From assembly GCA_913061475.1 (NCBI GenBank), contig CAJXUN010000011.1, forward strand, positions 30,521 through 94,520: a stretch of DNA of 64,000 nucleotides, in the 5' to 3' direction. A program made the translations under genes and the position numbers. Shown here in pieces: positions 1 to 9,671 of the stretch (positions are counted from its first letter, which is position 1; each line of letters starts with the position of its first letter). The notes under the pieces were generated by a model. It saw only the letters and a program-made list of their open reading frames with translations. It was not told the DNA's origin and did not search any database. The stretch comes from an uncultured Colwellia sp. (GTDB lineage Bacteria; Pseudomonadota; Gammaproteobacteria; Enterobacterales; Alteromonadaceae).

Positions 1-1014
1 CAAGTAAAATAATAAGCTATAAATGACGGCAAATATACCGGTCCAAAAAAGGGCGATATTGACACTAGCAAAAATACTTTTTTGATTATTTTCGCCTTTT
101 GCTTTACCTACCATGACTTCCGCTGCATTGGCAATACCGTCTAAGCCAAACGATATCAGCAATAGAAAGTTCATTAATATGGCGTTAGCAGCAATAACAT
201 CGTCACCTAACCTAGCGCCTTGAAAAGTCATAAATATAAAACAAACCTCTAAACATAAAGTGCGGATCAAGATATCGCGATTAAGCTTAAAATACGTTAA
301 TAAAGCTGCTCGTTCCATAATGGCAAAAAGCATATTTTTTGTTGACGAAAACAAGCTAATAAACTTAGCTTGGAAATTACGATATACTACTGATAAACCA
401 ATAATTAACCCACTATACTCAGCAATTAAGGTTGCCATAGCAACACCTTTTACCTGCCAGGAAAAGCCAATGACAAAGAGTAAATCTAAACCCAAGTTAA
501 TAACATTGGTGGCAATAATTAACCACAACACAAGCTTCGCTTTATGATTACCTAAAAGCCAGCCTAGAATAACTAAATTAGCCAATGCTGCCGGTAAACC
601 CCAGACCCTAATTTCACTATATTCTCGGGCATGAAACTGCACTTGCTCTGAGCCACCCGCTAAAGACAAAGCTATATCTAAATAAAAGCTTTGCAGCACA
701 ATAACCAATAAGCCGATCGCAAAGGCGACAATAATGCCGCGTAATAAAATTAAGCCATTTAATTTTTCATCATTCTTGCCAAATGCCTGTGCAGATAAAC
801 CTGTGGTCGACATACGTAAAAAACCACACAACCAAGTAATAGCAGTAATTAACATAGCGCCCACCGTGCTACCACCTAAATAATAGGAATATTCGAGATG
901 ACCGATAACGGCAGTGTCGACTAATCCTAATAATGGCGTCGCAATATTTGACAAAATCATTGGCAGGGCAAGAATAAATAATTGCTTATGGCGTTCTATA
1001 TCATTGAATTTCAA
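1..1014 (-). CDS. dinF: MATE family efflux transporter, DinF type (3' end missing)
   Basis: The minus strand is open from the window edge to about 1014 and is not in the ORF track because the stop lies outside. Translation gives an N-terminus like DinF-type MATE exporters: the stretch LALPMILSNIATPLLGLVDTAVIGHL, then TWLCGFLRMSTTGLSAQAFG, with repeated hydrophobic segments. MATE proteins export drugs or organic cations using a Na+ or H+ gradient; DinF is the SOS-linked branch. The start is uncertain. A TTG at 1014 has an AAAGG ribosome site 10 bases upstream and keeps the conserved N-terminal helix, while the first ATG (960) would cut it off. The family is about 440-460 residues, so roughly the last quarter is missing. 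Confidence 0.85.
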   Translation of the reverse strand, partial: MKFNDIERHKQLFILALPMILSNIATPLLGLVDTAVIGHLEYSYYLGGSTVGAMLITAITWLCGFLRMSTTGLSAQAFGKNDEKLNGLILLRGIIVAFAIGLLVIVLQSFYLDIALSLAGGSEQVQFHAREYSEIRVWGLPAALANLVILGWLLGNHKAKLVLWLIIATNVINLGLDLLFVIGFSWQVKGVAMATLIAEYSGLIIGLSVVYRNFQAKFISLFSSTKNMLFAIMERAALLTYFKLNRDILIRTLCLEVCFIFMTFQGARLGDDVIAANAILMNFLLLISFGLDGIANAAEVMVGKAKGENNQKSIFASVNIALFWTGIFAVIYSLLFYL

Positions 1015-1116
1015 AAAAAGCCGACCTTTATTGGCAAATGGACTGTATAAATACTGGAAAAAAAGCTACTTTAAGCGAGAGCTTAAACCGCCAAAAAATA
1101 TTTGAGGAAGATTATC

Positions 1117-2166
1117 ATGAAATACCGTTTGTTGGCAGTACTGTGCTATTGTCTCCACATGACCAGTTTTGCCACGGTTATTCTGCAATATCATCATGTC
1201 AGCGCTACCACTCCTGCTAGCACCAGCATTTCTCCAGAGCAATTTTCACTGCATATGCAGTACCTAAAAGACAATCACTTTAATGTTATACCATTATCAA
1301 GTTTGATGGATGCGATTAAACAACAACACGCTTTACCCAATAAGTCAGTAGTGATAACTTTTGATGATGCATATTTAGATATTCTAACTCACGGTAAACC
1401 TATTTTAGATAAATACCAATTTCCGTTTACCATCTTTATAAACCCGAGCATAGTCGACAGTAATTCGACTCACTATTTGTCATGGCAACAACTTAAGTCT
1501 ATGGCAGACGACGGTGTGATTATCGCCAATCACGGTATGAAGCACGATTCATTAACTCGCATTCCTGAGGGCCTTACTCAGCAAGCTTGGCTCGCGCAAA
1601 ACACCGAGTCATTATTAAAAGCAGAACAGATCATTGCCGAAAAGACAGGCCAAAGTTGGCGCTATTTTGCTTACCCGTACGGTGAATATAGCCCAGAGAT
1701 CCAACAATGGATACGAGCGAATGATTTTGTCGCGTTCTCACAACAGTCAGGCGCCGTTGGCTTAGCAACGGATATCACGAGTATTCCACGTTTTCCTGCT
1801 TCTCAACCTTATGATCAACTATCGAGCTTACGTGACAAGCTAAATTCATTACCTTTTAAAATTCAGCTTGATGGGGAAAATCAAAAAACAATTTTTCAGC
1901 AGGGTGAGTCAACATCCGTTAGCTTTACTATTGATGTTGATGATTTTAATCCGGAACAACTGCACTGCTACATTTCGGGTCTAGGCCGTCAAAAAATAGA
2001 GTGGCAAGGTGAGGAAGTGTTTACCATTAATTATAGTGCGCCTTTACCGACAGGTCGGGTACGTTGCAACTGTACTGCACCCAGTATTAGTGAACCTGGG
2101 CGATACTATTGGTATTCTAAACCTTGGTTTATTCTAAAAGAAAACCGTCAGTGGTACCCGCTTTAA
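1117..2166 (+). CDS. Secreted polysaccharide deacetylase (NodB-fold) protein
   Basis: The protein has an N-terminal signal peptide (MKYRLLAVLCYCLHMTSFA) and a carbohydrate esterase 4 / NodB domain. VVITFDDAY is motif 1 with the catalytic and metal-binding Asp pair, ANHGMKHDSL supplies the metal His residues, and FAYPYGEYS is motif 3. Such enzymes remove N- or O-acetyl groups from cell-wall or extracellular sugars. About 110 C-terminal residues after the NodB domain form an extra beta-rich part with Cys pairs that I do not recognise. The track starts at a TTG (1102). I prefer the ATG at 1117, which sits just after GAGGAAG and begins the signal peptide. It is divergent from the MATE gene. Confidence 0.88.
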   Translation: MKYRLLAVLCYCLHMTSFATVILQYHHVSATTPASTSISPEQFSLHMQYLKDNHFNVIPLSSLMDAIKQQHALPNKSVVITFDDAYLDILTHGKPILDKYQFPFTIFINPSIVDSNSTHYLSWQQLKSMADDGVIIANHGMKHDSLTRIPEGLTQQAWLAQNTESLLKAEQIIAEKTGQSWRYFAYPYGEYSPEIQQWIRANDFVAFSQQSGAVGLATDITSIPRFPASQPYDQLSSLRDKLNSLPFKIQLDGENQKTIFQQGESTSVSFTIDVDDFNPEQLHCYISGLGRQKIEWQGEEVFTINYSAPLPTGRVRCNCTAPSISEPGRYYWYSKPWFILKENRQWYPL

Positions 2167-2196
2167 TCGCTATACTTGTCCAAACTAAGTATTAGC

Positions 2197-2841
2197 TCAA
2201 TATAGCGCAACTATTTTAGCAAAATCGCTAACCAGTTTATCACCTTCAATCACCGGTACTTCGCCCAGTGCCTGTTTAGGTTTAAAAATAGCTTCTACCC
2301 TGCCGGCAGGGTTAATTAGCACTAAAGATGCACTATGATCAACTAGGTAGCTTGTAGGGCTTTCGCCATGATTGTCGCTACCGGCCTCGGTTATGGCGTA
2401 CATTAAACCTAAATTTCTCGCAAAAGGGAAAAGCCTGCCATGGTCGCCATGTAATGCTTTAAACTCAGGATTAAAATAACCAATATAACTGGCGAGTTTT
2501 TCTTGGCTGTCACGTTTAGGATCAACCGATACCAACAGCACTTGGCTATTATTGGCAATAGCTTTTAGCTCATCATAAATAAAGTTCATTTCTTGCAAGG
2601 TTGTCGGACATACATCCGGACAGGATGTATAGCCAAAAAACACCCAACTCCAATGCTCTTTTAATGACGCATTATTGAAGCTATTACCAAGATGATCAGT
2701 TAATTCAAACGGTTTCACCTCACGAGCTTGTTGATAATGCAACGCGAAATCAACCGGGGCCTTTTTATCTAACTGAGCAAATAATATTATGCCTGCAACC
2801 AATGCACCGAGTGCAACAATTAGCGTAACAACTTTATTCAT
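2197..2841 (-). CDS. SCO1/SenC family copper chaperone for cytochrome oxidase
   Basis: A membrane-anchored thioredoxin-fold protein: the N-terminal hydrophobic anchor lies at residues 4-22, the copper-binding CPDVC motif near residue 75, and the partner His in YLVDHSASLVLI near residue 168. Sco proteins deliver copper to, or reduce, the CuA site of subunit II. It is the last gene of the leftward cox cluster. Its ATG overlaps the stop of the heme O synthase gene (TAATG), so translation is probably coupled. Length (214 residues) is normal. Confidence 0.95.
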   Translation of the reverse strand: MNKVVTLIVALGALVAGIILFAQLDKKAPVDFALHYQQAREVKPFELTDHLGNSFNNASLKEHWSWVFFGYTSCPDVCPTTLQEMNFIYDELKAIANNSQVLLVSVDPKRDSQEKLASYIGYFNPEFKALHGDHGRLFPFARNLGLMYAITEAGSDNHGESPTSYLVDHSASLVLINPAGRVEAIFKPKQALGEVPVIEGDKLVSDFAKIVALY

Positions 2842-3758
2842 TAGCCGGTCACCGGTAATAAGTAATGATCGAGTAAAAGAATAATAAATAGCGCCATTAA
2901 ATGCACAATGGAAAATTTAAAGGTATCCATAGCGGTATTTTCATCGGCATTAAATTTTAGTTTCCACGCATAAGCAAAGAATACTAAATTCAACACGACA
3001 GCACCGATTAAGTATAGCCAGTTACTCATACCCACTAAATAAGGCAGTAAACCGACGACAAACAGTAAAACGGTATACAGAAGTATTTGCGTTTTAGTAA
3101 AGTTAACACCATGAGTCACCGGTAACATAGGAATGTTTACTTTCGCATAATCATCTTTACGATGAATCGCTAAGGCCCAAAAATGGGGTGGTGTCCAAGT
3201 GAAAATAAGTAGCACTAATAACAAGGCATTTGGGTGTATTTCATTGGTCATTGCTGTCCAACCCAATAATGGTGGAATAGCACCAGCCAAGCCGCCTATC
3301 GTAATATTTTGCGGTGTCGCACGTTTCAAATACATTGTATAAACAAAGCTATAGCCGACTAAGCCTGAAAACGTTAACCAGGCCGTAAGTGGGTTAACAA
3401 AGCTATATAGCACTGCAAAACCCGTGACAGCTAAGATCATGGCAAACATTGATGCACTGCGCGCTGTAAGTCTGCCATTAGGTAATGGACGATTATGGGT
3501 ACGTCCCATCACGCTATCGATACGTTCATCAACAATATGATTAATTGCCGCGGCGGCCGATGACAAAAATCCTATCCCGATCATTGACGGTACAAGTACC
3601 TGCCAAGGAATAACACCCGGTGAGGATAAACACATCCCCACTAATGCAGTTAACACTAATAAAGCAACGACACGTGGCTTAGTAATTTCATAATAGTCAC
3701 GCCAAATCGGCGTGCTGGGTGCGCTATGACTCGATGCGATTGTGTTACTTTGACTCAT
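2841..3758 (-). CDS. cyoE: Protoheme IX farnesyltransferase (heme O synthase)
   Basis: A UbiA-superfamily prenyltransferase with about nine membrane segments. The first conserved Asp-rich motif is [22 protein letters not shown], and a second conserved region reads [18 protein letters not shown]. It farnesylates heme B to heme O, which CtaA (next gene upstream) oxidises to heme A for the aa3 oxidase. Length (305) is typical. It lies 9 bases after ctaA. The gene is also called ctaB when linked to cytochrome c oxidase. Confidence 0.97.
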   Translation of the reverse strand: MSQSNTIASSHSAPSTPIWRDYYEITKPRVVALLVLTALVGMCLSSPGVIPWQVLVPSMIGIGFLSSAAAAINHIVDERIDSVMGRTHNRPLPNGRLTARSASMFAMILAVTGFAVLYSFVNPLTAWLTFSGLVGYSFVYTMYLKRATPQNITIGGLAGAIPPLLGWTAMTNEIHPNALLLVLLIFTWTPPHFWALAIHRKDDYAKVNIPMLPVTHGVNFTKTQILLYTVLLFVVGLLPYLVGMSNWLYLIGAVVLNLVFFAYAWKLKFNADENTAMDTFKFSIVHLMALFIILLLDHYLLPVTG

Positions 3759-3767
3759 AATATACCC

Positions 3768-4775
3768 CTAAATTTTACGTTTTAAACTATATGTCATGGT
3801 GATTAATGACATCATTAACATAGCAGCTACCACATTGTGGCTAACGGCAACACTCAGCGGTAATGAAAACCAAACATTACTAATGCCTAAGCCAACTTGC
3901 ACGCTGAGAATAAAACCCAAGCTCAGCGCCGCTTTTCTAAAAAATGGCGATTGTGCTTTACGATAAATACTAATAGCTAGCCAGAATAAATATATTGCGG
4001 TGATAATCGCGCCGAAGCGATGCATAACATGAATGGTAACCCGTGACGCGTGATCAAGATGACCAAATTCATAACTGTCTTTTTCTGGCGGTACTAAATC
4101 AAAAGCATGTTCAAAATTTAATTGCTCAGCCCATCCTGCTTGGCAAATAGGTAATTCAGTACACGTAAGTGCAGCGTAGTTAGATGAAGTCCAGCCGCCC
4201 AAAGCAATTTGCCCGGTTAAAATAACAATGCCAACCACACCGAATTTAACGTATTTTTTCAGATTAAAGTCACCACCAGGAACCCGATAATCACTTAAGC
4301 GTAAATACAATAAAAACAATAAGCATAGCGTCGTAAATCCACCCAATAAATGTCCCATTACCACCACAGGCATTAGCTTCATGGTAACCGTCCACATACC
4401 TAACGCTGCTTGAAATATCACCACCAATAAAATAAAGATAGGTAAACCCAATGGGCCACCCTGCGCCCTTCGTTTTAGCGACATCAAGGCAATAATTAAT
4501 ATCAATATCCCTAATGAACCAGCGAAATAACGATGGATCATTTCATTCCATGCTTTATGGGGTTCAACAGGGCGTTCTGGAAATGCTTGTTCAGCAGCAC
4601 TAATTTGCTCGCTGGTTTGAGGAACATCAATTAAACCATAACAGCCGGGCCAATCAGGACAACCAAGCCCTGCATGCGTAAGCCGTGTATATGCGCCTAA
4701 GCTAACAACAACAATGGCTAATAAAATGCTGACAAAAACCAGCTTTCTAAGGTCGGAAGAGCTTTGTGTTCTCAT
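3768..4775 (-). CDS. ctaA: Heme A synthase (COX15/CtaA family)
   Basis: A polytopic membrane protein of eight helices. Conserved pieces are GAYTRLTHAGLGCPDWPGCYG at the N-terminus, a histidine-bearing EMIHRYFAGSLG, then MGHLLGG, IHVMHRFGA and VAVSHNVVAA. These hold the heme-ligand His residues. It oxidises the C8 methyl of heme O to give heme A. The start codon abuts the stop of the upstream gene (TAA then ATG with no gap), so the two are co-translated. Confidence 0.96.
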   Translation of the reverse strand: MRTQSSSDLRKLVFVSILLAIVVVSLGAYTRLTHAGLGCPDWPGCYGLIDVPQTSEQISAAEQAFPERPVEPHKAWNEMIHRYFAGSLGILILIIALMSLKRRAQGGPLGLPIFILLVVIFQAALGMWTVTMKLMPVVVMGHLLGGFTTLCLLFLLYLRLSDYRVPGGDFNLKKYVKFGVVGIVILTGQIALGGWTSSNYAALTCTELPICQAGWAEQLNFEHAFDLVPPEKDSYEFGHLDHASRVTIHVMHRFGAIITAIYLFWLAISIYRKAQSPFFRKAALSLGFILSVQVGLGISNVWFSLPLSVAVSHNVVAAMLMMSLITMTYSLKRKI

Positions 4776-5336
4776 TTAGCCAATCCTTGAATATTTTAGT
4801 AATTTCTTAAAATCCGCCAATATTGCCTTGCCAAATGCTGGCAGCTGTTCTGCATTCTCTGGTGGTAGATGGCTCAGAATGACATTGCCTAATGGATCAA
4901 CAATCAATACTTGCGATTGTGTTATCGCTGCTTTGGCCAAAGCCGGCATGGTTTGAATATGCCATTTTTTAATTTGAATTTTATTGGCTTGTTCACTGCT
5001 TAACGTTTGTTGTGTTAATGCCACTGGTTTAACCCGTGGCATTTCTTTTCCTAAGGCAATATAGGTATGATGAACGCTAATTAAAGTTTTTTCACACTGT
5101 TCATCACAGCGTTCAGGTAAGGTGTACAACATTAACCATTGATGCTCAAAGTCATCAACATTTAAGCCAAGCTTGGCTAAGGTTAATTCGTTTTCAATGA
5201 GCTGTCCTTGGTTAGTGACACCATAATTGAACCATTGTTGATTCAACGCTAGTTTGGCCAAGACAATGGGAATGATAAACACCGCTAAGAGAATTAGCAT
5301 ACTACGGCGCGATTTTTTTAATTCTGAAGAACTCAT
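4776..5336 (-). CDS. Membrane-anchored protein of the cytochrome oxidase cluster
   Basis: 186 residues with one N-terminal membrane helix (SMLILLAVFIIPIVLAKLAL) and a periplasmic domain containing LPERCDEQCEKTL, which has a C-x3-C pair. Proteins like this sit between SURF1 and CtaA in many gammaproteobacterial cox clusters. The C-x3-C resembles the Sco copper motif, so an assembly or thiol/copper role is plausible but not shown. It fits a reduced Sco-like fold: a conserved VDPLGNVILSHLP stretch lies in the C-terminal third. Confidence 0.8.
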   Translation of the reverse strand: MSSSELKKSRRSMLILLAVFIIPIVLAKLALNQQWFNYGVTNQGQLIENELTLAKLGLNVDDFEHQWLMLYTLPERCDEQCEKTLISVHHTYIALGKEMPRVKPVALTQQTLSSEQANKIQIKKWHIQTMPALAKAAITQSQVLIVDPLGNVILSHLPPENAEQLPAFGKAILADFKKLLKYSRIG

Positions 5337-5391
5337 ACAACTCAGCCTTTTATTCTTATTATTTGGTTTCGGTATTTTTCTTATTTATTCA

Positions 5392-6144
5392 TCATATAGT
5401 ATTATCGTGATGACTTTTGCTCATTTTTATTGCCGCCCAAATCATCAAACTTATCCAAGCCAGCGCCAAACTAAACCATTGAAAGGCATATGCTCGATGT
5501 TTTTCGGGTGGCATTACGATGGGCTGCCAATTTTTTTTATAACCAATACTTTCTTTTTTATCTAAGTAAACCACAAAGGGCAATAGTTTCTTGCCAATTA
5601 ATTGTGAAAACTTATCTAATTCGATTTGCTGTACCCTTAAAGGCCAAGTTGGATTGGTAAGATTTTGCGCTTGTAATTGAATACCCATTTCAATTTCTCG
5701 CACATGACCATTGATAATATGCTGTCCGGAAATTGCGGTTATTTCAGGTAATACATTGCGGTCTATAGAGCCTCGGACCCAGCCCAAATTAATCAATACG
5801 GCATTGCCACTACTTGTTATTATTTGATAAACACGATAGCCGAATCGCCCTTTATCAGGTTGGTTATCAAGTAGAAAAACTTTATCGTCATCAAACTCAC
5901 CGGCAAGTTTAATAGGTAAATCATTAATGCCATCTTGTAAGCCATTAAGTGCCAATACTTGGGTTAACGAAAGTGCCTGTTGTTGACTTAATTCACTAAT
6001 GCGTTGTTGACGTTGTTCTTTTTCAAGTGCTCGGTCAATTTGCCAAAATCCAAGCTTGATTAATAACGAAAATACTAGCATGGTAAATAAAACCATTGGC
6101 CAATTGAGTTGCTTTAATTTGTATTTAAGTGATACAAAATCCAT
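5392..6144 (-). CDS. SURF1 family cytochrome oxidase assembly protein
   Basis: This is the SURF1 architecture: two membrane helices at the ends (about 17-35 and 220-238) with a periplasmic loop between them. Conserved motifs are KLGFWQIDRALEKE near the start, GRFGYRVYQII, VLINLGWVRG, and HRAYAFQWFSLALAW at the end. SURF1 helps insert heme A into subunit I. It is the first gene of the second half of the cox cluster, divergent from the DUF2909 gene. Confidence 0.93.
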   Translation of the reverse strand: MDFVSLKYKLKQLNWPMVLFTMLVFSLLIKLGFWQIDRALEKEQRQQRISELSQQQALSLTQVLALNGLQDGINDLPIKLAGEFDDDKVFLLDNQPDKGRFGYRVYQIITSSGNAVLINLGWVRGSIDRNVLPEITAISGQHIINGHVREIEMGIQLQAQNLTNPTWPLRVQQIELDKFSQLIGKKLLPFVVYLDKKESIGYKKNWQPIVMPPEKHRAYAFQWFSLALAWISLMIWAAIKMSKSHHDNTI

Positions 6145-6250
6145 AGACTACCGCGTGTTGACTAACTAAAAGCTCACTAATACCAATTAAACTAACTAAG
6201 TAGTTTTTAAAATGCTCTAAATAAAAACAAATTATATAAGAGAGAATGTT

Positions 6251-6460
6251 GTGTTAATTAAAATTATTGTTGTCGGCTTATTAGCCTTTATGATTTATAA
6301 CCTGTTTCGCGCATTATTTATTATGAACAAAAATGATCCGAATAAACCTCCGATGTCAAAATTTATTGGTCGCAGGGTGATAACCTCTGTCGCTATCGTC
6401 ATACTACTATTGCTTGGCATACTCACTGGCGTGATAACGCCGAATCCACGTCCATATTAA
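6251..6460 (+). CDS. DUF2909 twin-transmembrane small protein
   Basis: A 69-residue protein with two hydrophobic helices separated by a short basic loop (NKNDPNKPPMSKFIGRR). This is the DUF2909 family, which commonly sits in opposite orientation between subunit III and SURF1 genes, exactly as here. Its function is unknown; an oxidase assembly or stability role is inferred from location only. The start is a GTG with an AGAG-type ribosome site upstream. Confidence 0.85.
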   Translation: MLIKIIVVGLLAFMIYNLFRALFIMNKNDPNKPPMSKFIGRRVITSVAIVILLLLGILTGVITPNPRPY

Positions 6461-6484
6461 TGTCAATGACGCGTTAAGGTTAAA

Positions 6485-6522
6485 AGGAAGTGCGACGATT
6501 ATGTTAAAAATCGGCACTTCCT
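6485..6522 (-). terminator. Hairpin between coxC and the DUF2909 gene
   Basis: AGGAAGTGC pairs with GCACTTCCT across a 20-base loop that can pair further (CGAT/ATCG). On the minus strand it is followed by TTTT, so it could end the coxBA-ctaG-coxC transcript; it also lies just after the plus-strand DUF2909 gene. Confidence 0.55.
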
Positions 6523-6549
6523 ATTTATTTAACCTGAATAAATTATCTG

Positions 6550-7434
6550 TTAAATAATATAAACAAAAACAAATAATATCACCCAAACTACATCAACAAA
6601 ATGCCAATACCAACTTGCTGCTTGGAAGGCAAAATGATTTTTCGGGGTAAAATGACCTTTAAATACCCGAATCAGCATCACCAATAGCATGATGGTACCT
6701 AAAGTTACATGCATACCATGAAAGCCAGTCAATAGATAAAAAGTATTCCCGTAAATGCCACTGTCTAAGTACAACTTCATTTCATCAGCATAGCCATGGG
6801 CATACTCTAGACCTTGGCAATATAAAAATACACAACCTAAGAGTACCGTTAAGCCTAACCAAAATTTCAGTAAACCACGCTTTTCTTGCTCTAAAGAAAC
6901 ATGAGCAAAATGTGCAGTAACTGATGAAGTTAATAACAAAATAGTATTAATTAATGGCAAGCCATACCAACCCATAGCGGTTGTTGTCGTACCATCAGGG
7001 GTCTTAATTAATGGCCAAGTAGCAGTAAAATCAGGCCATAGTATGGCAGCTGTTGCGGCATTGTTACCGGCACCGTCAAGCCATGGTACCGAAAATGTGC
7101 GGGCATAAAGTAAAGCACCAAAAAATGCCGCAAAAAACATCACCTCAGAAAAAATAAACCAACTCATGCCTTGGCGGAATGAATTATCCATTTGGTGACT
7201 ATATTTTCCTGACATTGATTCGGTAATAACGTTGTTAAACCAACCAAACATCATATAAATAATCAACGCAATGCCGGCTAATAAAATCCAGCCTCCACCG
7301 GAACTTTCAGGATTATTTAAATTAGAAACATAATTGCCCGCTCCGACGGCAATTAAAAATAGCGCGATAGCGCCGATGATCGGCCATTTGCTTTGCGCTG
7401 GTACATAATAACTTTCGTATTCTTTTGTTGTCAT
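6550..7434 (-). CDS. ctaE: Cytochrome c oxidase subunit III
   Basis: A seven-helix subunit III of the aa3-type oxidase. Conserved motifs include SEVMFFAAFFGALLYAR, TGFHGMHVTLGT and the C-terminal ASWYWHFVDVVWVILFVFVYI. It stabilises the proton-pumping core. The track begins at an upstream ATG (7449). I choose the ATG at 7434 (MTTKEYES) because an AGGGG ribosome site lies 7 bases before it; the upstream ATG overlaps that site. It follows ctaG by 30 bases. Also called coxC. Confidence 0.96.
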   Translation of the reverse strand: MTTKEYESYYVPAQSKWPIIGAIALFLIAVGAGNYVSNLNNPESSGGGWILLAGIALIIYMMFGWFNNVITESMSGKYSHQMDNSFRQGMSWFIFSEVMFFAAFFGALLYARTFSVPWLDGAGNNAATAAILWPDFTATWPLIKTPDGTTTTAMGWYGLPLINTILLLTSSVTAHFAHVSLEQEKRGLLKFWLGLTVLLGCVFLYCQGLEYAHGYADEMKLYLDSGIYGNTFYLLTGFHGMHVTLGTIMLLVMLIRVFKGHFTPKNHFAFQAASWYWHFVDVVWVILFVFVYII

Positions 7435-7464
7435 TGTTGTTCCCCTCATTTAAGTGCCAAGCAC

Positions 7465-8043
7465 TTAAGAATCAACTGAGCTCGTAATGTCGTACAACGT
7501 GTACGATAGGGTAATGGTAGAAACGTCGTCGGGTAAGTCTAAGTCGACATAAAACTGTAATCCCATTTCAACGTCTTCACTGGCTTTTAACGGCTGATTA
7601 TTAAAACAAAAACATTCGATTTTTTGAAAATAAACAGCCGCCCTTCCTGGAGATACTGACGGCACAGCTTGGCCGACAATATCGCTTACAGACTCATTTT
7701 TGGCATAAAACTTAACGGTTTTTCTTTCACCTGGATGCACTTTCACTTCGTTAATCATCGGCTCAAATTGCCATGGAATACCCTTGGCTGTTCGAGTCAA
7801 AAATTGCACTGTGATAGTACGTTCAGTATCGATACCGACAGCGTTATAACTGGCTGCCACATCAGATGTTTTCCCGTTTAATCCGGTGATATCACAAAAC
7901 ACGTCATATAACGGCACCATCGCAAAGCCAAAACCAAACATACCAAAGACAATCAGCATCAGTTTTTTTACGGTTTTCTTCACTGAAGCATCATGCGTTT
8001 GTGCTTGTTTTGATAATTTATTTTGCGATTTGCCGTTAGTCAT
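7465..8043 (-). CDS. ctaG: Cytochrome c oxidase assembly protein CtaG/Cox11
   Basis: 192 residues. There is one membrane helix (LMLIVFGMFGFGFAMVPLYDVFC) followed by a periplasmic immunoglobulin-like copper domain with the motif KIECFCFNNQPL. It delivers copper to the CuB site of subunit I. The typical Cox11 phrases YDVFCDITGLNGKT and TLSYTLYDI are present. It lies 11 bases downstream of the subunit I gene. Confidence 0.95.
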   Translation of the reverse strand: MTNGKSQNKLSKQAQTHDASVKKTVKKLMLIVFGMFGFGFAMVPLYDVFCDITGLNGKTSDVAASYNAVGIDTERTITVQFLTRTAKGIPWQFEPMINEVKVHPGERKTVKFYAKNESVSDIVGQAVPSVSPGRAAVYFQKIECFCFNNQPLKASEDVEMGLQFYVDLDLPDDVSTITLSYTLYDITSSVDS

Positions 8044-8054
8044 TTTGTACCCAA

Positions 8055-9659
8055 TTAATCAATTTTCGGTGGTGTTTCAAAGGTGTGGTATGGCGCAGGG
8101 CTAGGCACTGTCCATTCTAACCCTTCCGCTCCATCCCAAGGTTTTGCCGGTGCTTTTTCGCCACCTTTAATACACTTAATGACGAGCACTAAGAAAATTA
8201 ATTGTGAGATACCAAAAGCAAAACCACCAATACTGACCCACTTATTAAAGTCAGCAAATTGCAAGGCATAATCAGGAATACGACGCGGCATACCTGCTAA
8301 ACCTAAAAAGTGCATTGGGAAGAATAATAAGTTCACAGAAACTAATGAACACCAAAAGTGCCACTTACTTAAGGTATCGTTGTACATATAGCCAGTCCAT
8401 TTTGGTAGCCAGTAATAAGCGCCGGCAAAAATGGAAAATAACGCACCTGTAACTAATACATAGTGAAAGTGAGCAACAACGAAGTAAGTATCATGATATT
8501 GAAAATCTACCGGTGTCATTGCTAGCATCAAGCCAGAGAAACCACCAATAGTGAACAATATAACGAAGGCAATAGAGAACAACATTGGCGTTTCGAAACT
8601 AATTGAGCCACGCCACATAGTTGCCGCCCAGTTAAAGACTTTCACACCAGTAGGCACCGCAATTAGCATTGTGCAGTACATGAAGAACAGTTCGCCAAAT
8701 AACGGCATACCTGTGGTAAACATGTGATGCGCCCAAACGATGAACGACAAGAAGGCAATTGATGCAGTCGCGTAAACCATTGAGCTATAGCCAAATAGTG
8801 GTTTGCGTGAAAATGCTGGAATAGTCGTAGATACAATACCAAACGCAGGCAAAATCATAATGTAAACTTCAGGATGACCAAAGAACCAGAAAATATGCTG
8901 GAACATCACGGGGTCACCACCACCGGCGGCATCAAAGAAACTGGTACCAAAGTAGGTATCAGTTAACACCATAGTGACCGTACCCGCGAGCACCGGCATT
9001 ACCGCTATTAGCAAGTACGCCGTAATGAAAAATGTCCAAACAAACAATGGCATTTTCATATAAGTCATACCTGGCGCACGCATATTCATAATGGTTACTA
9101 CAATATTAATAGCCCCCATAATTGACGATATACCCATGATATGAACAGCAAAAACAAAAAATGCGGTACTACCATTACTGTAGGTCGTTGATAATGGCGC
9201 ATAGAACGTCCAACCAAAGTTTGGTGCACCGCTTTCCATAAAGAACGACGATAATAAAATAGCAAAAGCAAAAGGTAAGATCCAAAAGCTCCAGTTATTC
9301 AACCGTGGTAGTGCCATATCTGGCGCACCAACCATCATAGGTAGCATCCAGTTAGCCAAGCCAGTAAAGGCCGGCATAATAGCGCCAAAGACCATAATAA
9401 GACCGTGTACTGTGGTCATTTGGTTAAAGAAATCAGGCTCAACTATCTGTAAACCCGGCTGAAATAACTCAGCACGGATAACCAGCGCCATCACGCCGCC
9501 AGTTAAAAACATGATAAATGAGAACCACAAGTACATCGAACCTATGTCTTTATGGTTAGTGGTATATAACCAGCGTTTCAGGCCGGTCATTTTATGATCA
9601 TGGTGCTCACCGTCATGTGAATCATGCTCGGATTGATCATTAATTACATCTGTAGTCAT
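8055..9659 (-). CDS. ctaD: Cytochrome c oxidase subunit I (aa3 type)
   Basis: A twelve-helix heme-copper oxidase catalytic subunit, 534 residues. WFFGHPEVYIMILPAFG carries the CuB histidine, the cross-linked Tyr and the D-channel Glu, which marks an A1-type enzyme. HHMFTTG supplies two more CuB histidines. HDTYFVVAHFHYVL carries the heme a and a3 ligands. It reduces O2 to water and pumps protons. The N-terminus has a His/Asp-rich stretch (SEHDSHDGEHHDHK). It is 12 bases after the subunit II gene. Confidence 0.98.
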   Translation of the reverse strand: MTTDVINDQSEHDSHDGEHHDHKMTGLKRWLYTTNHKDIGSMYLWFSFIMFLTGGVMALVIRAELFQPGLQIVEPDFFNQMTTVHGLIMVFGAIMPAFTGLANWMLPMMVGAPDMALPRLNNWSFWILPFAFAILLSSFFMESGAPNFGWTFYAPLSTTYSNGSTAFFVFAVHIMGISSIMGAINIVVTIMNMRAPGMTYMKMPLFVWTFFITAYLLIAVMPVLAGTVTMVLTDTYFGTSFFDAAGGGDPVMFQHIFWFFGHPEVYIMILPAFGIVSTTIPAFSRKPLFGYSSMVYATASIAFLSFIVWAHHMFTTGMPLFGELFFMYCTMLIAVPTGVKVFNWAATMWRGSISFETPMLFSIAFVILFTIGGFSGLMLAMTPVDFQYHDTYFVVAHFHYVLVTGALFSIFAGAYYWLPKWTGYMYNDTLSKWHFWCSLVSVNLLFFPMHFLGLAGMPRRIPDYALQFADFNKWVSIGGFAFGISQLIFLVLVIKCIKGGEKAPAKPWDGAEGLEWTVPSPAPYHTFETPPKID

Positions 9660-9671
9660 TATAACGCCTCC

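Noticed and set aside
260-547. 95-residue plus-strand ORF
   Set aside because: Lies wholly inside the MATE gene on the other strand, which has clear family motifs; a shadow ORF.
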